This document shows positions 1 to 6,094 of a stretch of DNA of 8,144 nucleotides, one piece after another. The stretch covers positions 1 to 8,144 of the forward strand of contig JAJYPQ010000153.1 of NCBI GenBank assembly GCA_021795255.1. Reading direction: 5' to 3'. The notes under the pieces are model-generated. The model made no database searches, was not told the origin of the DNA, and worked only from the letters and a program-made list of their open reading frames with translations. The translations under genes and the position numbers were made by a program. This DNA is from Pseudomonadota bacterium (lineage in GTDB: Bacteria > Pseudomonadota > Gammaproteobacteria > Acidiferrobacterales > Acidiferrobacteraceae). The first letter of the stretch is position 1; each line of letters starts with the position of its first letter.

Positions 1-66
1 CGGCTCGGGCGAAGGTTTCTTGCCCGGCGGGTTCCTGCTATAAGGTCCCTTGATGTCGCGGGACAT
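1..66 (-). CDS. Partial CDS, N-terminus of an unidentified protein running off the left edge
   Basis: An ATG at 66-64 on the minus strand opens a frame with no stop for 22 codons to the window edge. It begins MSRDIKGPYSR and continues as a proline- and lysine-rich stretch. A strong Shine-Dalgarno GGAGG (plus-strand 74-78) sits 7 nt upstream of the ATG, which is the main reason to believe it. The visible residues are polar, with no signal peptide or membrane segment, and look like a disordered N-terminal tail. I do not recognise the family. It is divergent from the DsrE-porin cluster, so 67-223 would hold promoters for both directions. Confidence 0.5.
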   Translation of the reverse strand, partial: MSRDIKGPYSRNPPGKKPSPEP

Positions 67-176
67 GACAAGGCCTCCGGCAGGCCCGGTGTGGCGTGCC
101 CGGTCCCGCGCACCCTCGCGACTTTAGGCTGCCTGCACGCGAGACTTAAAAAGGGTCGGCTGCGGGGACGCGACCT

Positions 177-214
177 CATAATAAATAGAGATTTGTCAAA
201 ACCCACCAGAGGAG
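177..214 (+). promoter_or_regulatory. Possible -10 element and ribosome binding site of the first DsrE gene
   Basis: CATAAT at 177-182 matches the sigma70 -10 hexamer at 5 of 6 positions and lies in a short AT-rich patch within GC-rich DNA. No good -35 is seen 16-18 nt upstream, so activator dependence is possible. GAGGAG at 209-214 lies 9 nt before the ATG at 224 and supports that start. Confidence 0.35.
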
Positions 215-223
215 CACAGCGAT

Positions 224-673
224 ATGACGTTCAAATCCGTTCATAACCGGTTTGCGGCGGCGTTTGCCATGATGGCGTTGCTCATGTTCGCGGCGCCCAG
301 CTATGCTGGTATGCAGAGCCATGCATTTGCCACCCATCACGTCGTTTTCCAGATCAGCAACGGTTCCGCTCTGGAGCAAAGGCTGGTGCTGGCTAATGTG
401 GCGAACGTCTTGAAGTATTATGGTCCCACCAAGGTGCAGATCGAGATCGTGGCCTTCGGCCCTGGCCTGCGCCTACTCTTGAAGAATAACGTGCATTCGA
501 AGATGATTCAGAGCCTGCATGCCGAAGGCGTCGAGGTCGCGGCCTGTCATAACACGATGATGAAGATGCATTTGACGAAGGCCGATTTGAACCCCGTAGC
601 CCACGTGGTCCCGGGTGGCGTGATCGAGATCATGCGCCGCGAGAGCGAGGGCTGGAACTACATCCGCCCCTAA
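224..673 (+). CDS. Exported DsrE/DsrF-like family protein (first copy)
   Basis: This 149-residue protein has a signal peptide: a basic start, a hydrophobic core at about 10-24, and a likely cleavage site after PSYA (residue 28). The mature part has the DsrE/DsrF-like fold pattern (COG1416 type): a first beta strand HHVVFQISNG (39-47), the segment VQIEIVAFGPGLRLLL (71-86), then GVEVAACHNTM around a single cysteine (Cys108), and the C-terminal signature GWNYIRP. In cytoplasmic DsrE/TusD relatives an equivalent cysteine carries sulfur as a persulfide; here the protein should act in the periplasm. Whether it carries sulfur is inference. It is followed after 66 nt by a porin and then a second DsrE-like gene, so it is probably the first gene of an operon. 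Family assignment is firm, function is not. Confidence 0.88.
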   Translation: MTFKSVHNRFAAAFAMMALLMFAAPSYAGMQSHAFATHHVVFQISNGSALEQRLVLANVANVLKYYGPTKVQIEIVAFGPGLRLLLKNNVHSKMIQSLHAEGVEVAACHNTMMKMHLTKADLNPVAHVVPGGVIEIMRRESEGWNYIRP

Positions 674-739
674 GCGCCGAGGCGTGTCGGTTAGTAATAA
701 GAAAAGATTAAAAACCGCAACATCATCTGGGAGGAGTTT

Positions 740-2221
740 GTGAAAAAGCAGTCGTTGCTGACGGCGGCGGTGGCCGCCGCCTGTTTTGTGGGGAGTGCGC
801 ACGCCACCAACTGGTTCCAACTTCAGGGCACGGAGCCCAACGGCATTGCCGCCCCGTTCCGTCTCTTTGGTTTCATCCAGCCCACCTACGAGGATACCGG
901 TGGCACGGCGGTCAATGGGCTCGGTCCGCTGCCTAATGGACACCCTAATCCCTATAACGGCGCCGTCCCCAAGTTCAACGAGGTGGCCCCGCAGAATACC
1001 TCGATGAGCAGCTTTAATATGCTCCGTGCGCGCATCGCGGTGCGCGGCACGGTGTTGCCGATCAGCAACAAGATCGATTACTTCATCATGGCCGAGTTCG
1101 GCAACAACAATTACACCTACAGCAACGGCAGCTACACCCCGCGCCTGACCGATGCCTCGGTCACCTTCAACGAAATCCCGGGCATGCGGGTGCGGGTGGG
1201 CCTCTTCAAGACTCCGGGCCCCGAAGAGGTCCTGCAGGGTATCGCGGACTCTGACTACATCAATTTCACGAACGTGACCGGCCAGCTGATCCAAGATCAG
1301 TTTGTGACCGGGCTCGCCTATGCGCCGTCTTCGTCTACACAGGGTGTAGGGCCAGGTGGTTATCTCGTCAATTCGGCCCCGATCGATGCTGGCCGCGACC
1401 AGGGCGTGCAGCTCTTCGATTGGTTCAATAACGGCCCCTGGCAGTTCGCCTATGCGGCCATGATCGGCAACGGCGCCCCCCTCTACGCCAATGCCCAGAC
1501 CAACAGCGCAAGTTATTATGGCCGCCTGCAGGAATCCTACATCTTCAACCACAGCAAGGGCCCGCATCAGGCCGGCGTCACCGCCTGGGTTTGGGGCCAC
1601 CTCGGGCACCAGACGCTCGATGTGGGGGCGACCGAGCCCAATCCAAATACCGCGACGGGTCAACCCTCTACCGTACCATCAGGGGGGTTCACTCAACAAA
1701 ACTACACCTTCAAGCGCTATGGTCTCGGCGCCCAATACCGCAGTGGCTTCATGACGCCGGGGGCCTTGCGTGTCACGGGCGAACTTATGCGTGGTACCGG
1801 GTGGATTATTGCCCCTGCCGGGTTTGCAGGTCCCGTGGGCGGCCCGACTTGCGGGAGCGCGACCAACAATTCAAGCGGCCTCTGTACCGAGACCCTTTAT
1901 CCGGGCGCCAACAATGCCGCGGTCGGCGGCTATGTCGAGACCGGTGTCTTCGTGACGAAGCACTGGGACCTCGAGGCCCGCTACGACCAGTATGACCGGA
2001 TGACCAACAATCCGGGCCTCGAGCGCGTCTTCAAGACCACGACCCTGGGTGTGCAGTACTACATATCACCCATGGCGCGCATTACGTTCAACTATGCGAT
2101 CAATCGCATAGACATCCCGCATCTGTCCGCCGTGGGTCCTGCGGCGGCACAGAGCAACGCGACGGCGGTCGCGAGTGCCAAGGACAATACGATCGCATTG
2201 CAGACGACGCTGCTTTTCTGA
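740..2221 (+). CDS. Outer-membrane porin, beta-barrel
   Basis: A 493-residue protein starting at GTG, with GGGAGGAG (729-736) directly upstream. A signal peptide (MKKQSLLTAA, then a hydrophobic core) is probably cleaved after AHA at residue 22. The mature chain is rich in aromatic, glycine and asparagine residues, has alternating beta-strand patterns (RLFGFIQPTY; RVRVGLFKTPGPEEVLQG; WQFAYAAMIGNG; LEARYDQYDR; ARITFNYAINRIDI), and ends in TTLLF. A terminal Phe is the usual signal for Bam-mediated outer-membrane insertion. The RVGLFKTPGPEEVLQ segment resembles the phosphate-selective porin O/P superfamily, but substrate cannot be read from the sequence. Only two cysteines remain in the mature chain (Cys371, Cys382), both in a Gly/Asn/Ser-rich stretch that looks like an exposed loop, so a disulfide is plausible. 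It sits between two exported DsrE-like genes on the same strand. Confidence 0.88.
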   Translation: MKKQSLLTAAVAAACFVGSAHATNWFQLQGTEPNGIAAPFRLFGFIQPTYEDTGGTAVNGLGPLPNGHPNPYNGAVPKFNEVAPQNTSMSSFNMLRARIAVRGTVLPISNKIDYFIMAEFGNNNYTYSNGSYTPRLTDASVTFNEIPGMRVRVGLFKTPGPEEVLQGIADSDYINFTNVTGQLIQDQFVTGLAYAPSSSTQGVGPGGYLVNSAPIDAGRDQGVQLFDWFNNGPWQFAYAAMIGNGAPLYANAQTNSASYYGRLQESYIFNHSKGPHQAGVTAWVWGHLGHQTLDVGATEPNPNTATGQPSTVPSGGFTQQNYTFKRYGLGAQYRSGFMTPGALRVTGELMRGTGWIIAPAGFAGPVGGPTCGSATNNSSGLCTETLYPGANNAAVGGYVETGVFVTKHWDLEARYDQYDRMTNNPGLERVFKTTTLGVQYYISPMARITFNYAINRIDIPHLSAVGPAAAQSNATAVASAKDNTIALQTTLLF

Positions 2222-2236
2222 CGGACCAACGACAAA

Positions 2237-2252
2237 TAAGGAGGTTTTTGTG
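2237..2252 (+). promoter_or_regulatory. Ribosome binding site that sets the start of the second DsrE gene
   Basis: TAAGGAGG at 2237-2244 lies 5 nt before a GTG at 2250. The next codons read KKRALW and begin a clear signal peptide. An in-frame ATG at 2175 would overlap the porin gene and add an arginine-rich 25-residue leader ahead of the signal peptide, so GTG 2250 is preferred. The porin start has the same layout (GGAGG-type site, T-rich spacer, GTGAAAAA). Confidence 0.85.
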
Positions 2253-2762
2253 AAAAAACGCGCTTTATGGATGGCCCTATCGTTCCTGGCGGCGAGCGCT
2301 CCGGCGCTGGCCGTACAGGGCAACCTGCACTGGCATACGATCCATATCCAGATCCCGGTGCGCTTAAAGCACGCCAAGGTGGTCTTCAATATGGATCACC
2401 CGGTGTTCATTCCGCACACCAAGGAGCCGGTGGGCCTGTCGCAGTTGCGGATGATGTTAGCGAAGTTCACGCGTGACCATACGCGCTGGAAGATCGATGC
2501 GGTCTTCCAGGGGGCGGATGGTTATATGCTGCTGAACAATAGGGCCTATGACCAGTTCATGCATGTGCGCACCGGCAACCCCTATCGCGGCCAGATCGAG
2601 GCCCTCTACCACAAGGGCATCGATATCGAGGAGTGCGGGGTCACCATGCGCGCCCACCACTGGGGCAACGCGCAACTGCTGCCTAACGTGAAGGTAAACG
2701 CCGGGGCGGTGGCACGCATCATCTGGCTTGAGCAGCACGGCTACATCGAGGTCAACCCTTAG
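2250..2762 (+). CDS. Exported DsrE/DsrF-like family protein (second copy)
   Basis: A 170-residue protein from GTG 2250. The signal peptide (basic KKR, hydrophobic core, cleavage after ALA at residue 21) indicates periplasmic location. The mature part follows the DsrE/DsrF-like pattern: AKVVFNMDHPVF (42-53), WKIDAVFQGADGYMLLNN (80-97), GNPYRGQIEALYHKG, then IEECGVTM around the only cysteine (Cys129), NVKVNAGAVARI, and the end GYIEVNP. It aligns end to end with the first copy in layout (strand, Cys near residue 110-130, GxxxI..P ending) but is clearly divergent, so the two are distant paralogues and not a recent duplication. It starts 28 nt after the porin stop and is probably co-transcribed. 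Its stop overlaps the convergent rlmJ stop by 4 nt. A sulfur-transfer or thiol function is inference. Confidence 0.87.
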   Translation: MKKRALWMALSFLAASAPALAVQGNLHWHTIHIQIPVRLKHAKVVFNMDHPVFIPHTKEPVGLSQLRMMLAKFTRDHTRWKIDAVFQGADGYMLLNNRAYDQFMHVRTGNPYRGQIEALYHKGIDIEECGVTMRAHHWGNAQLLPNVKVNAGAVARIIWLEQHGYIEVNP

Positions 2763-3556
2763 CGGACGCGGTAACGTGGCGTCTTGTCACGGGTGAGGAG
2801 CTGGGCGAGGGTCGGCACGACCTCGCCCAATCTTTTTTTGAGGCCGTAAGGCGGGTTCAGGATGAGGAGCCCCGAGCCGTTCAGGCGGCTTTTCACGTCG
2901 GCCGGCCAGGTGAGCAGTTCCACGCACAGGTGGTCCCCGAGGGCCGACAGGATCGCTACCAGTCGTTCGGCATCGCGCTGGTCCTTGATGGGATACCACA
3001 CGAGGTAGATCCCCTGCGGGAAGCGTTGCAAGGCGGTCTTGAGGCCGGTTAACAACGCGCTCCTTTCCGTCACCCGCTCGTAGGGGGGGTCGATCAGGAT
3101 CACGCCGCGGCGCTCGCGGGGCGGCAGCAGGGCCTTTAAGGCGTGATAACCGTTACCGAGAAAGATCTGGCTCTGCGGGGACCGCAACACCTGCTGCAGG
3201 GTCGCGTGGGCGGTGCTCGCCTCCTCCACGGCCACCAACCGGTCCTCCGGGCGCAGGCGTCCGGAGATGAGAAGCGGCGAGCCCGGATAGTCCCTGAGGC
3301 GGGTGCCGTTGAAGCGGCCCACCGCCTCGAAGTAGCCGCTCAGCGCTGGCCACTCGCCGCGACGCTCCCACAGGCGACGAATACCCCAATCGGCCTCCCC
3401 TTCCGCCTGCAGGCGGTAGAGGCCCTCGCCGGCATGGGTGTCGAGCACGAAAAGCGGCTTAGGTTTTTGTAAGACGAGGTCCAAGGTCTCCAAAAGCACG
3501 ACATGTTTGAGGACGTCGGCCGCCGACCCGGCATGAAAGGCATGGCGGTAATTCAC
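2759..3556 (-). CDS. rlmJ: 23S rRNA (adenine(2030)-N6)-methyltransferase
   Basis: A 265-residue SAM-dependent methyltransferase that in E. coli modifies A2030 of 23S rRNA. Family hallmarks are present: N-terminal NYRHAFHAGSAADVLKH (2-18), the SAM-binding motif LDTHAGEGLYRL (38-49), PGSPLL (91-96), the catalytic DPPYE (156-160) preceded by RRGVILI, WYPIK (187-191), and GSGLLILNPPY (227-237). It starts at GTG, overlapping the stop of the upstream MazG-like gene as GTGA, with only a weak Shine-Dalgarno, so translational coupling is likely. From memory of the E. coli protein (about 280 residues), the C-terminus is a little short and lacks the usual W-V/L-P-E-like ending; it finishes TPRYRVR just where it runs into the convergent DsrE gene. 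Confidence 0.93.
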   Translation of the reverse strand: MNYRHAFHAGSAADVLKHVVLLETLDLVLQKPKPLFVLDTHAGEGLYRLQAEGEADWGIRRLWERRGEWPALSGYFEAVGRFNGTRLRDYPGSPLLISGRLRPEDRLVAVEEASTAHATLQQVLRSPQSQIFLGNGYHALKALLPPRERRGVILIDPPYERVTERSALLTGLKTALQRFPQGIYLVWYPIKDQRDAERLVAILSALGDHLCVELLTWPADVKSRLNGSGLLILNPPYGLKKRLGEVVPTLAQLLTRDKTPRYRVR

Positions 3557-3903
3557 GTGTAGTCCGTGTATTTGCGGGCGCTGCCCCGTACCCGGTCAGC
3601 GGGATATTTGGCGGCGTTTTTCGCGATCTTGGCCCACGCGGCCTGCTCCAGATCGATACCGACCCGATCGCAGAAGCGCAACAGGTAAAGGAGCACGTCC
3701 GCCGCTTCTTCGCTCAACGCCTGGCGCTGCGCCTCGGATAGGTCCTTCGTCTCGTCTTCGCTCAGCCACTGCAGCGGCTCGACGAGCTCGCCCGCCTCGA
3801 CGATGAGCGCCATGGCGAGGTTCTTCGGGGAATGGAACTGCTCCCAATCGCGCTCTTTGGCAAATTGCGCGAGACGTTCAGTGAGATCGTTAAAGCTGCT
3901 CAT
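3553..3903 (-). CDS. MazG-like nucleotide pyrophosphohydrolase
   Basis: A 116-residue all-alpha NTP pyrophosphohydrolase of the MazG-like / RS21-C6 (dCTPase) type, which hydrolyses non-canonical or excess (d)NTPs to the monophosphate and pyrophosphate in the cytoplasm. The metal-binding signature is visible: EAGE (ExxE, 36-39) and EAAD (ExxD, 66-69) on two predicted helices, preceded by RDWEQFHSPKNLAMAL, where W20, F23 and H24 are typical of this subgroup. Length fits a single-domain enzyme and not full two-domain MazG. The start ATG (3903-3901) has GGAGGA a few bases upstream. Its TGA overlaps the rlmJ GTG, forming a two-gene unit. Exact substrate cannot be told from sequence. Confidence 0.9.
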   Translation of the reverse strand: MSSFNDLTERLAQFAKERDWEQFHSPKNLAMALIVEAGELVEPLQWLSEDETKDLSEAQRQALSEEAADVLLYLLRFCDRVGIDLEQAAWAKIAKNAAKYPADRVRGSARKYTDYT

Positions 3904-4194
3904 GAGATCCTCCGGCAGGGCACACCTCCCATCCGGGCGTGCGAACCCGCCTGGATGTGATGACCCCGCCCTTAGGGGTGCCGCCAGTCTAACGGATTTT
4001 GCGTGCGGCGTCGGCTCGGCCAGGCGTTTTTTAAGTCCGGTTGGACCGACGCCGCGGTCGGCCTTCTTTGGGTGTCATCGTTTCGTCACGGATCGCTTTT
4101 AGCATGAAGCCGTCGCTCAACGGCCGTGTCCATAAAAACGGGCGGCGCACACGTGCATCACCGGCAACCACTGGATCGTTTTTAAGGAGGCCTC
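3904..4194. other. Divergent intergenic region between the mazG-like/rlmJ pair and the phosphate symporter
   Basis: This 291-nt stretch has no credible gene. It must hold the promoters of both flanking units. Seen in it: a small hairpin (ACCCC 3963-3967 with GGGGT 3975-3979), a T-run near 4027-4032, and a Pho-box-like repeat at 4072-4089. The strong AAGGAGG (4184-4190) belongs to the symporter gene. Confidence 0.6.
4072..4105 (+). promoter_or_regulatory. Candidate Pho box and -10 upstream of the phosphate symporter
   Basis: GTGTCAT (4072-4078) and TCGTCAC (4083-4089) form two 7-bp half-sites separated by 4 nt, the architecture of the E. coli PhoB box (CTGTCAT repeats); 10 of 14 positions match. 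A weak -10 (TAGCAT, 4100-4105) starts 10 nt after the repeat, the spacing PhoB-activated promoters use in place of a -35. The match is moderate and the spacer is not AT-rich, so this is a hypothesis supported mainly by the downstream gene being a phosphate transporter. Confidence 0.35.
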
Positions 4195-5613
4195 ATGGCC
4201 CAGGATAATCGCTCGATACTTCAGGCGCTGGACGAGGCGCCGGTCAGCTTCTTTCATATGCGTGCCGCAGTCACCGCCGGGATGGGTTTTTTCACCGACG
4301 CCTACGATCTATTCATTATCGGCATGGCGCTTGTGTACTTGAAACCCGAGTGGCACCTGACCACGGGCCAGATCGGTCTTTTGGGGAGCGGTTCGCTGCT
4401 CGCGGCGTTTCTCGGGGCGCTCACCCTCGGGCGCCTGGCGGATCTCATCGGACGCAAGACTATCTATGGGCTCGAGGCGGCGTTGATGGCCATCGGCGCA
4501 TTGGCGTGCGCGTTTGCGCCGGACTTTACGTGGCTACTCGTATTTCGTTTCATTCTCGGTTTTGGGATCGGCGGCGATTATCCCATGAGCGCGGTGCTCA
4601 TGGCCGAGTACAGCAATGCCAAGCAACGCGGCTCGCTGGTCTCGCTGGTCTTTGGCATGCAGGGACTGGGGCTCGTGTTTGGCCCGGTGGTCGCGCTTAC
4701 GCTCATCGCCGCGGGCCTCAACCATGACATTATTTGGCGGATCATGCTGGGGCTTGGTGCCATCCCGCCGCTTGCGGTTTTGTACCTGCGCCGCACCATG
4801 CCCGAGTCGCCCCGCTACAAGGCGCTGGTGCGCGGGCAATCGGAGGCCGCGGCCCGCGATATGGCCGCCTATTCCGACGGACAGATTGAGTCTACGGGGA
4901 GCAGCTTGCGGCCGCGTAAGATGACGCTACGCGCTTTCCTTGGGGATCGCCGCAATCTGCTCATGATCCTGGGGACGGCCGGCGCCTGGTTTTTGCTCGA
5001 CTACGCCTTTTACGGCAACGTCATATCGACGCCCCAGATCATAGGCCTGCTCGCGCCGCACGCAAGCCCCATGAAGGGCGCGGCCTGGGCGCTCATGATC
5101 TTTGCCGTGGCCGCGGCCCCCGGCTACCTGGCCTCCATCCTGCTCATGGACCGTATCGGGCATCGCCGCTTGCAGATGATCGGTTTTGCGGTGATGGCGG
5201 TCAGTTTTGGCCTGATCGCCCTGGCGCCGGGCATGACCCACGACGTCCTGCCGTTCCTGCTCCTGTACGGCGTGAGCTTCTTCTTTACCGAGTTCGGGCC
5301 CAATTGCACGACCTTCGTAATCCCCGCCGAGGTCTTTCCGACCAGTGGGCGGACCACGGGCCATGGGATCGCCGCCGGCGTTGGCAAGCTCGGGGCGTTC
5401 GTCGGCACCTTCCTGTTCCCGTTCATAAGTCATGCGGGCGGACTGAAGGGCGCGATGATGTTCGCCGCCGGCGTCTCGCTGCTCGGTCTTTTGTTGACTC
5501 AGCTGATTCTGCCCGAGACCTCGGGCCAGACGCTCGAGGCGTTGTCGGCCGAGACCCACGACGAACCGATGGGCGACGATCCCCGGCTCGTGAGGACGGG
5601 CGTGCCCCGGTAG
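4195..5613 (+). CDS. Phosphate:H+ symporter-type MFS transporter (PHS family)
   Basis: A 472-residue inner-membrane protein with about 12 hydrophobic segments. Start ATG 4195 has AAGGAGG 4 nt upstream. Family motifs: GMGFFTDAYDLFIIG in helix 1 (29-43) with acidic D35/D38; the MFS loop motif GRLADLIGRK (79-88); RFILGFGIGGDYPMSA with D128 (118-133); PESPRY (203-208) before the central cytoplasmic loop; WFLLDYAFYGN with D269 in helix 7 (265-275); FFFTEFGPNCTTF then IPAEVFPTSGRTTGHG (362-390); and LPETSGQTLE near the end. The helix-7 Asp and the GPN/IPAEVFPT blocks are typical of the PHS (Pho84/PiPT-like) branch, which imports inorganic phosphate with protons. Some members accept other anions or organic phosphates, so substrate is inferred. 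It is apparently monocistronic, with a hairpin 25 nt after the stop. Confidence 0.88.
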   Translation: MAQDNRSILQALDEAPVSFFHMRAAVTAGMGFFTDAYDLFIIGMALVYLKPEWHLTTGQIGLLGSGSLLAAFLGALTLGRLADLIGRKTIYGLEAALMAIGALACAFAPDFTWLLVFRFILGFGIGGDYPMSAVLMAEYSNAKQRGSLVSLVFGMQGLGLVFGPVVALTLIAAGLNHDIIWRIMLGLGAIPPLAVLYLRRTMPESPRYKALVRGQSEAAARDMAAYSDGQIESTGSSLRPRKMTLRAFLGDRRNLLMILGTAGAWFLLDYAFYGNVISTPQIIGLLAPHASPMKGAAWALMIFAVAAAPGYLASILLMDRIGHRRLQMIGFAVMAVSFGLIALAPGMTHDVLPFLLLYGVSFFFTEFGPNCTTFVIPAEVFPTSGRTTGHGIAAGVGKLGAFVGTFLFPFISHAGGLKGAMMFAAGVSLLGLLLTQLILPETSGQTLEALSAETHDEPMGDDPRLVRTGVPR

Positions 5614-5637
5614 GTTCACGATCGCGGTCCCGGTTGG

Positions 5638-5663
5638 GGCGCGCCCTGTCTTAAGGGTGCGCC
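5638..5663 (+). terminator. GC-rich hairpin after the symporter, possible terminator
   Basis: GGCGCGCCCT (5638-5647) pairs with AGGGTGCGCC (5654-5663) over 10 bp, including one G-T wobble, with a 6-nt loop, starting 25 nt after the symporter stop. No T-tract follows; instead a second 6-bp stem (CCGACC 5668-5673 with GGTCGG 5681-5686) comes next. Position and strength suggest transcription end, but without the T-tract it is not a classical intrinsic terminator. Confidence 0.45.
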
Positions 5664-5686
5664 GGCCCCGACCGGAGGGGGGTCGG

Positions 5687-6094
5687 CAAATAGCCACCGG
5701 TCTTCCTTGTACCGCCTTGCCTGCGGTCCTTCTTGATGGGGCCGTGCCCTGACGCCCTTACGGGCTGCCGGAGAGGGGGTGGGGCCTGCGGCCTTAAAAG
5801 CGCCGGACCGGCGGCTTGATGCGTCTTTCGTGGCCCTATCCCCCACGAGAGGCCACGCGCGGCATCCGGCGTGCGAAGGACTGAAAGCCGCTTCGCGCGC
5901 AAGCCGATAAGGTGCTGGCGATGCTGCGTCTGTAGGGCCCATAAAGCCAGAAGACCCAAGGCCACTGCGGGGTCACGCCCCGCCGCAGGCGTTCGCCTCG
6001 CTCTCGTCTCTACGGGAGAAAACCTCCCCAAAAGCGGGTCCCCCCGCCGTTTCCGGCCCCGCCCCGCCGTATCGACTGGGCTCGCTTCAGGCAT
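5687..6094. other. GC-rich region without a convincing gene
   Basis: Stop-free frames exist on both strands here, including a 147-codon minus-strand frame whose ATG (6094-6092) directly follows the stop of the broken gene at 6095 (TAAATG). Its translation is dominated by R, P, G and A with no recognisable motif, as expected by chance in such GC-rich DNA. Structures seen: a 7-bp inverted repeat CGTGGCC 5829-5835 / GGCCACG 5851-5857, and a hairpin GCGGGG 5967-5972 / CCCCGC 5978-5983 with a 5-nt loop. It may be decayed mobile-element DNA; that is inference from its neighbours. Confidence 0.4.

Noticed and set aside
473..1663. A 396-codon open frame on the minus strand, antisense to the porin
   Set aside because: It is a shadow of the GC-rich porin gene; composition is R/H/D/G-rich without motifs or a ribosome binding site, while the porin has a signal peptide and strand pattern.
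2175..2249. Upstream in-frame ATG giving the second DsrE protein 25 extra residues
   Set aside because: It lies within the porin gene and would put an arginine-rich leader before the signal peptide; the Shine-Dalgarno points to GTG 2250.
3803..4102. A 99-codon plus-strand frame across the MazG-like gene start and the intergenic region
   Set aside because: It overlaps the well-supported MazG-like gene antisense, and the translation has no recognisable pattern or start signal.
4927..5697. A 256-codon minus-strand frame antisense to the symporter
   Set aside because: The translation is low-complexity and lacks any motif; the plus-strand frame encodes a complete PHS-type transporter.
5829..5857. 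7-bp inverted repeat considered as a terminator or mobile-element end
   Set aside because: Short stem with a 15-nt loop, no T-tract and no flanking duplication; expected by chance in such GC-rich DNA.
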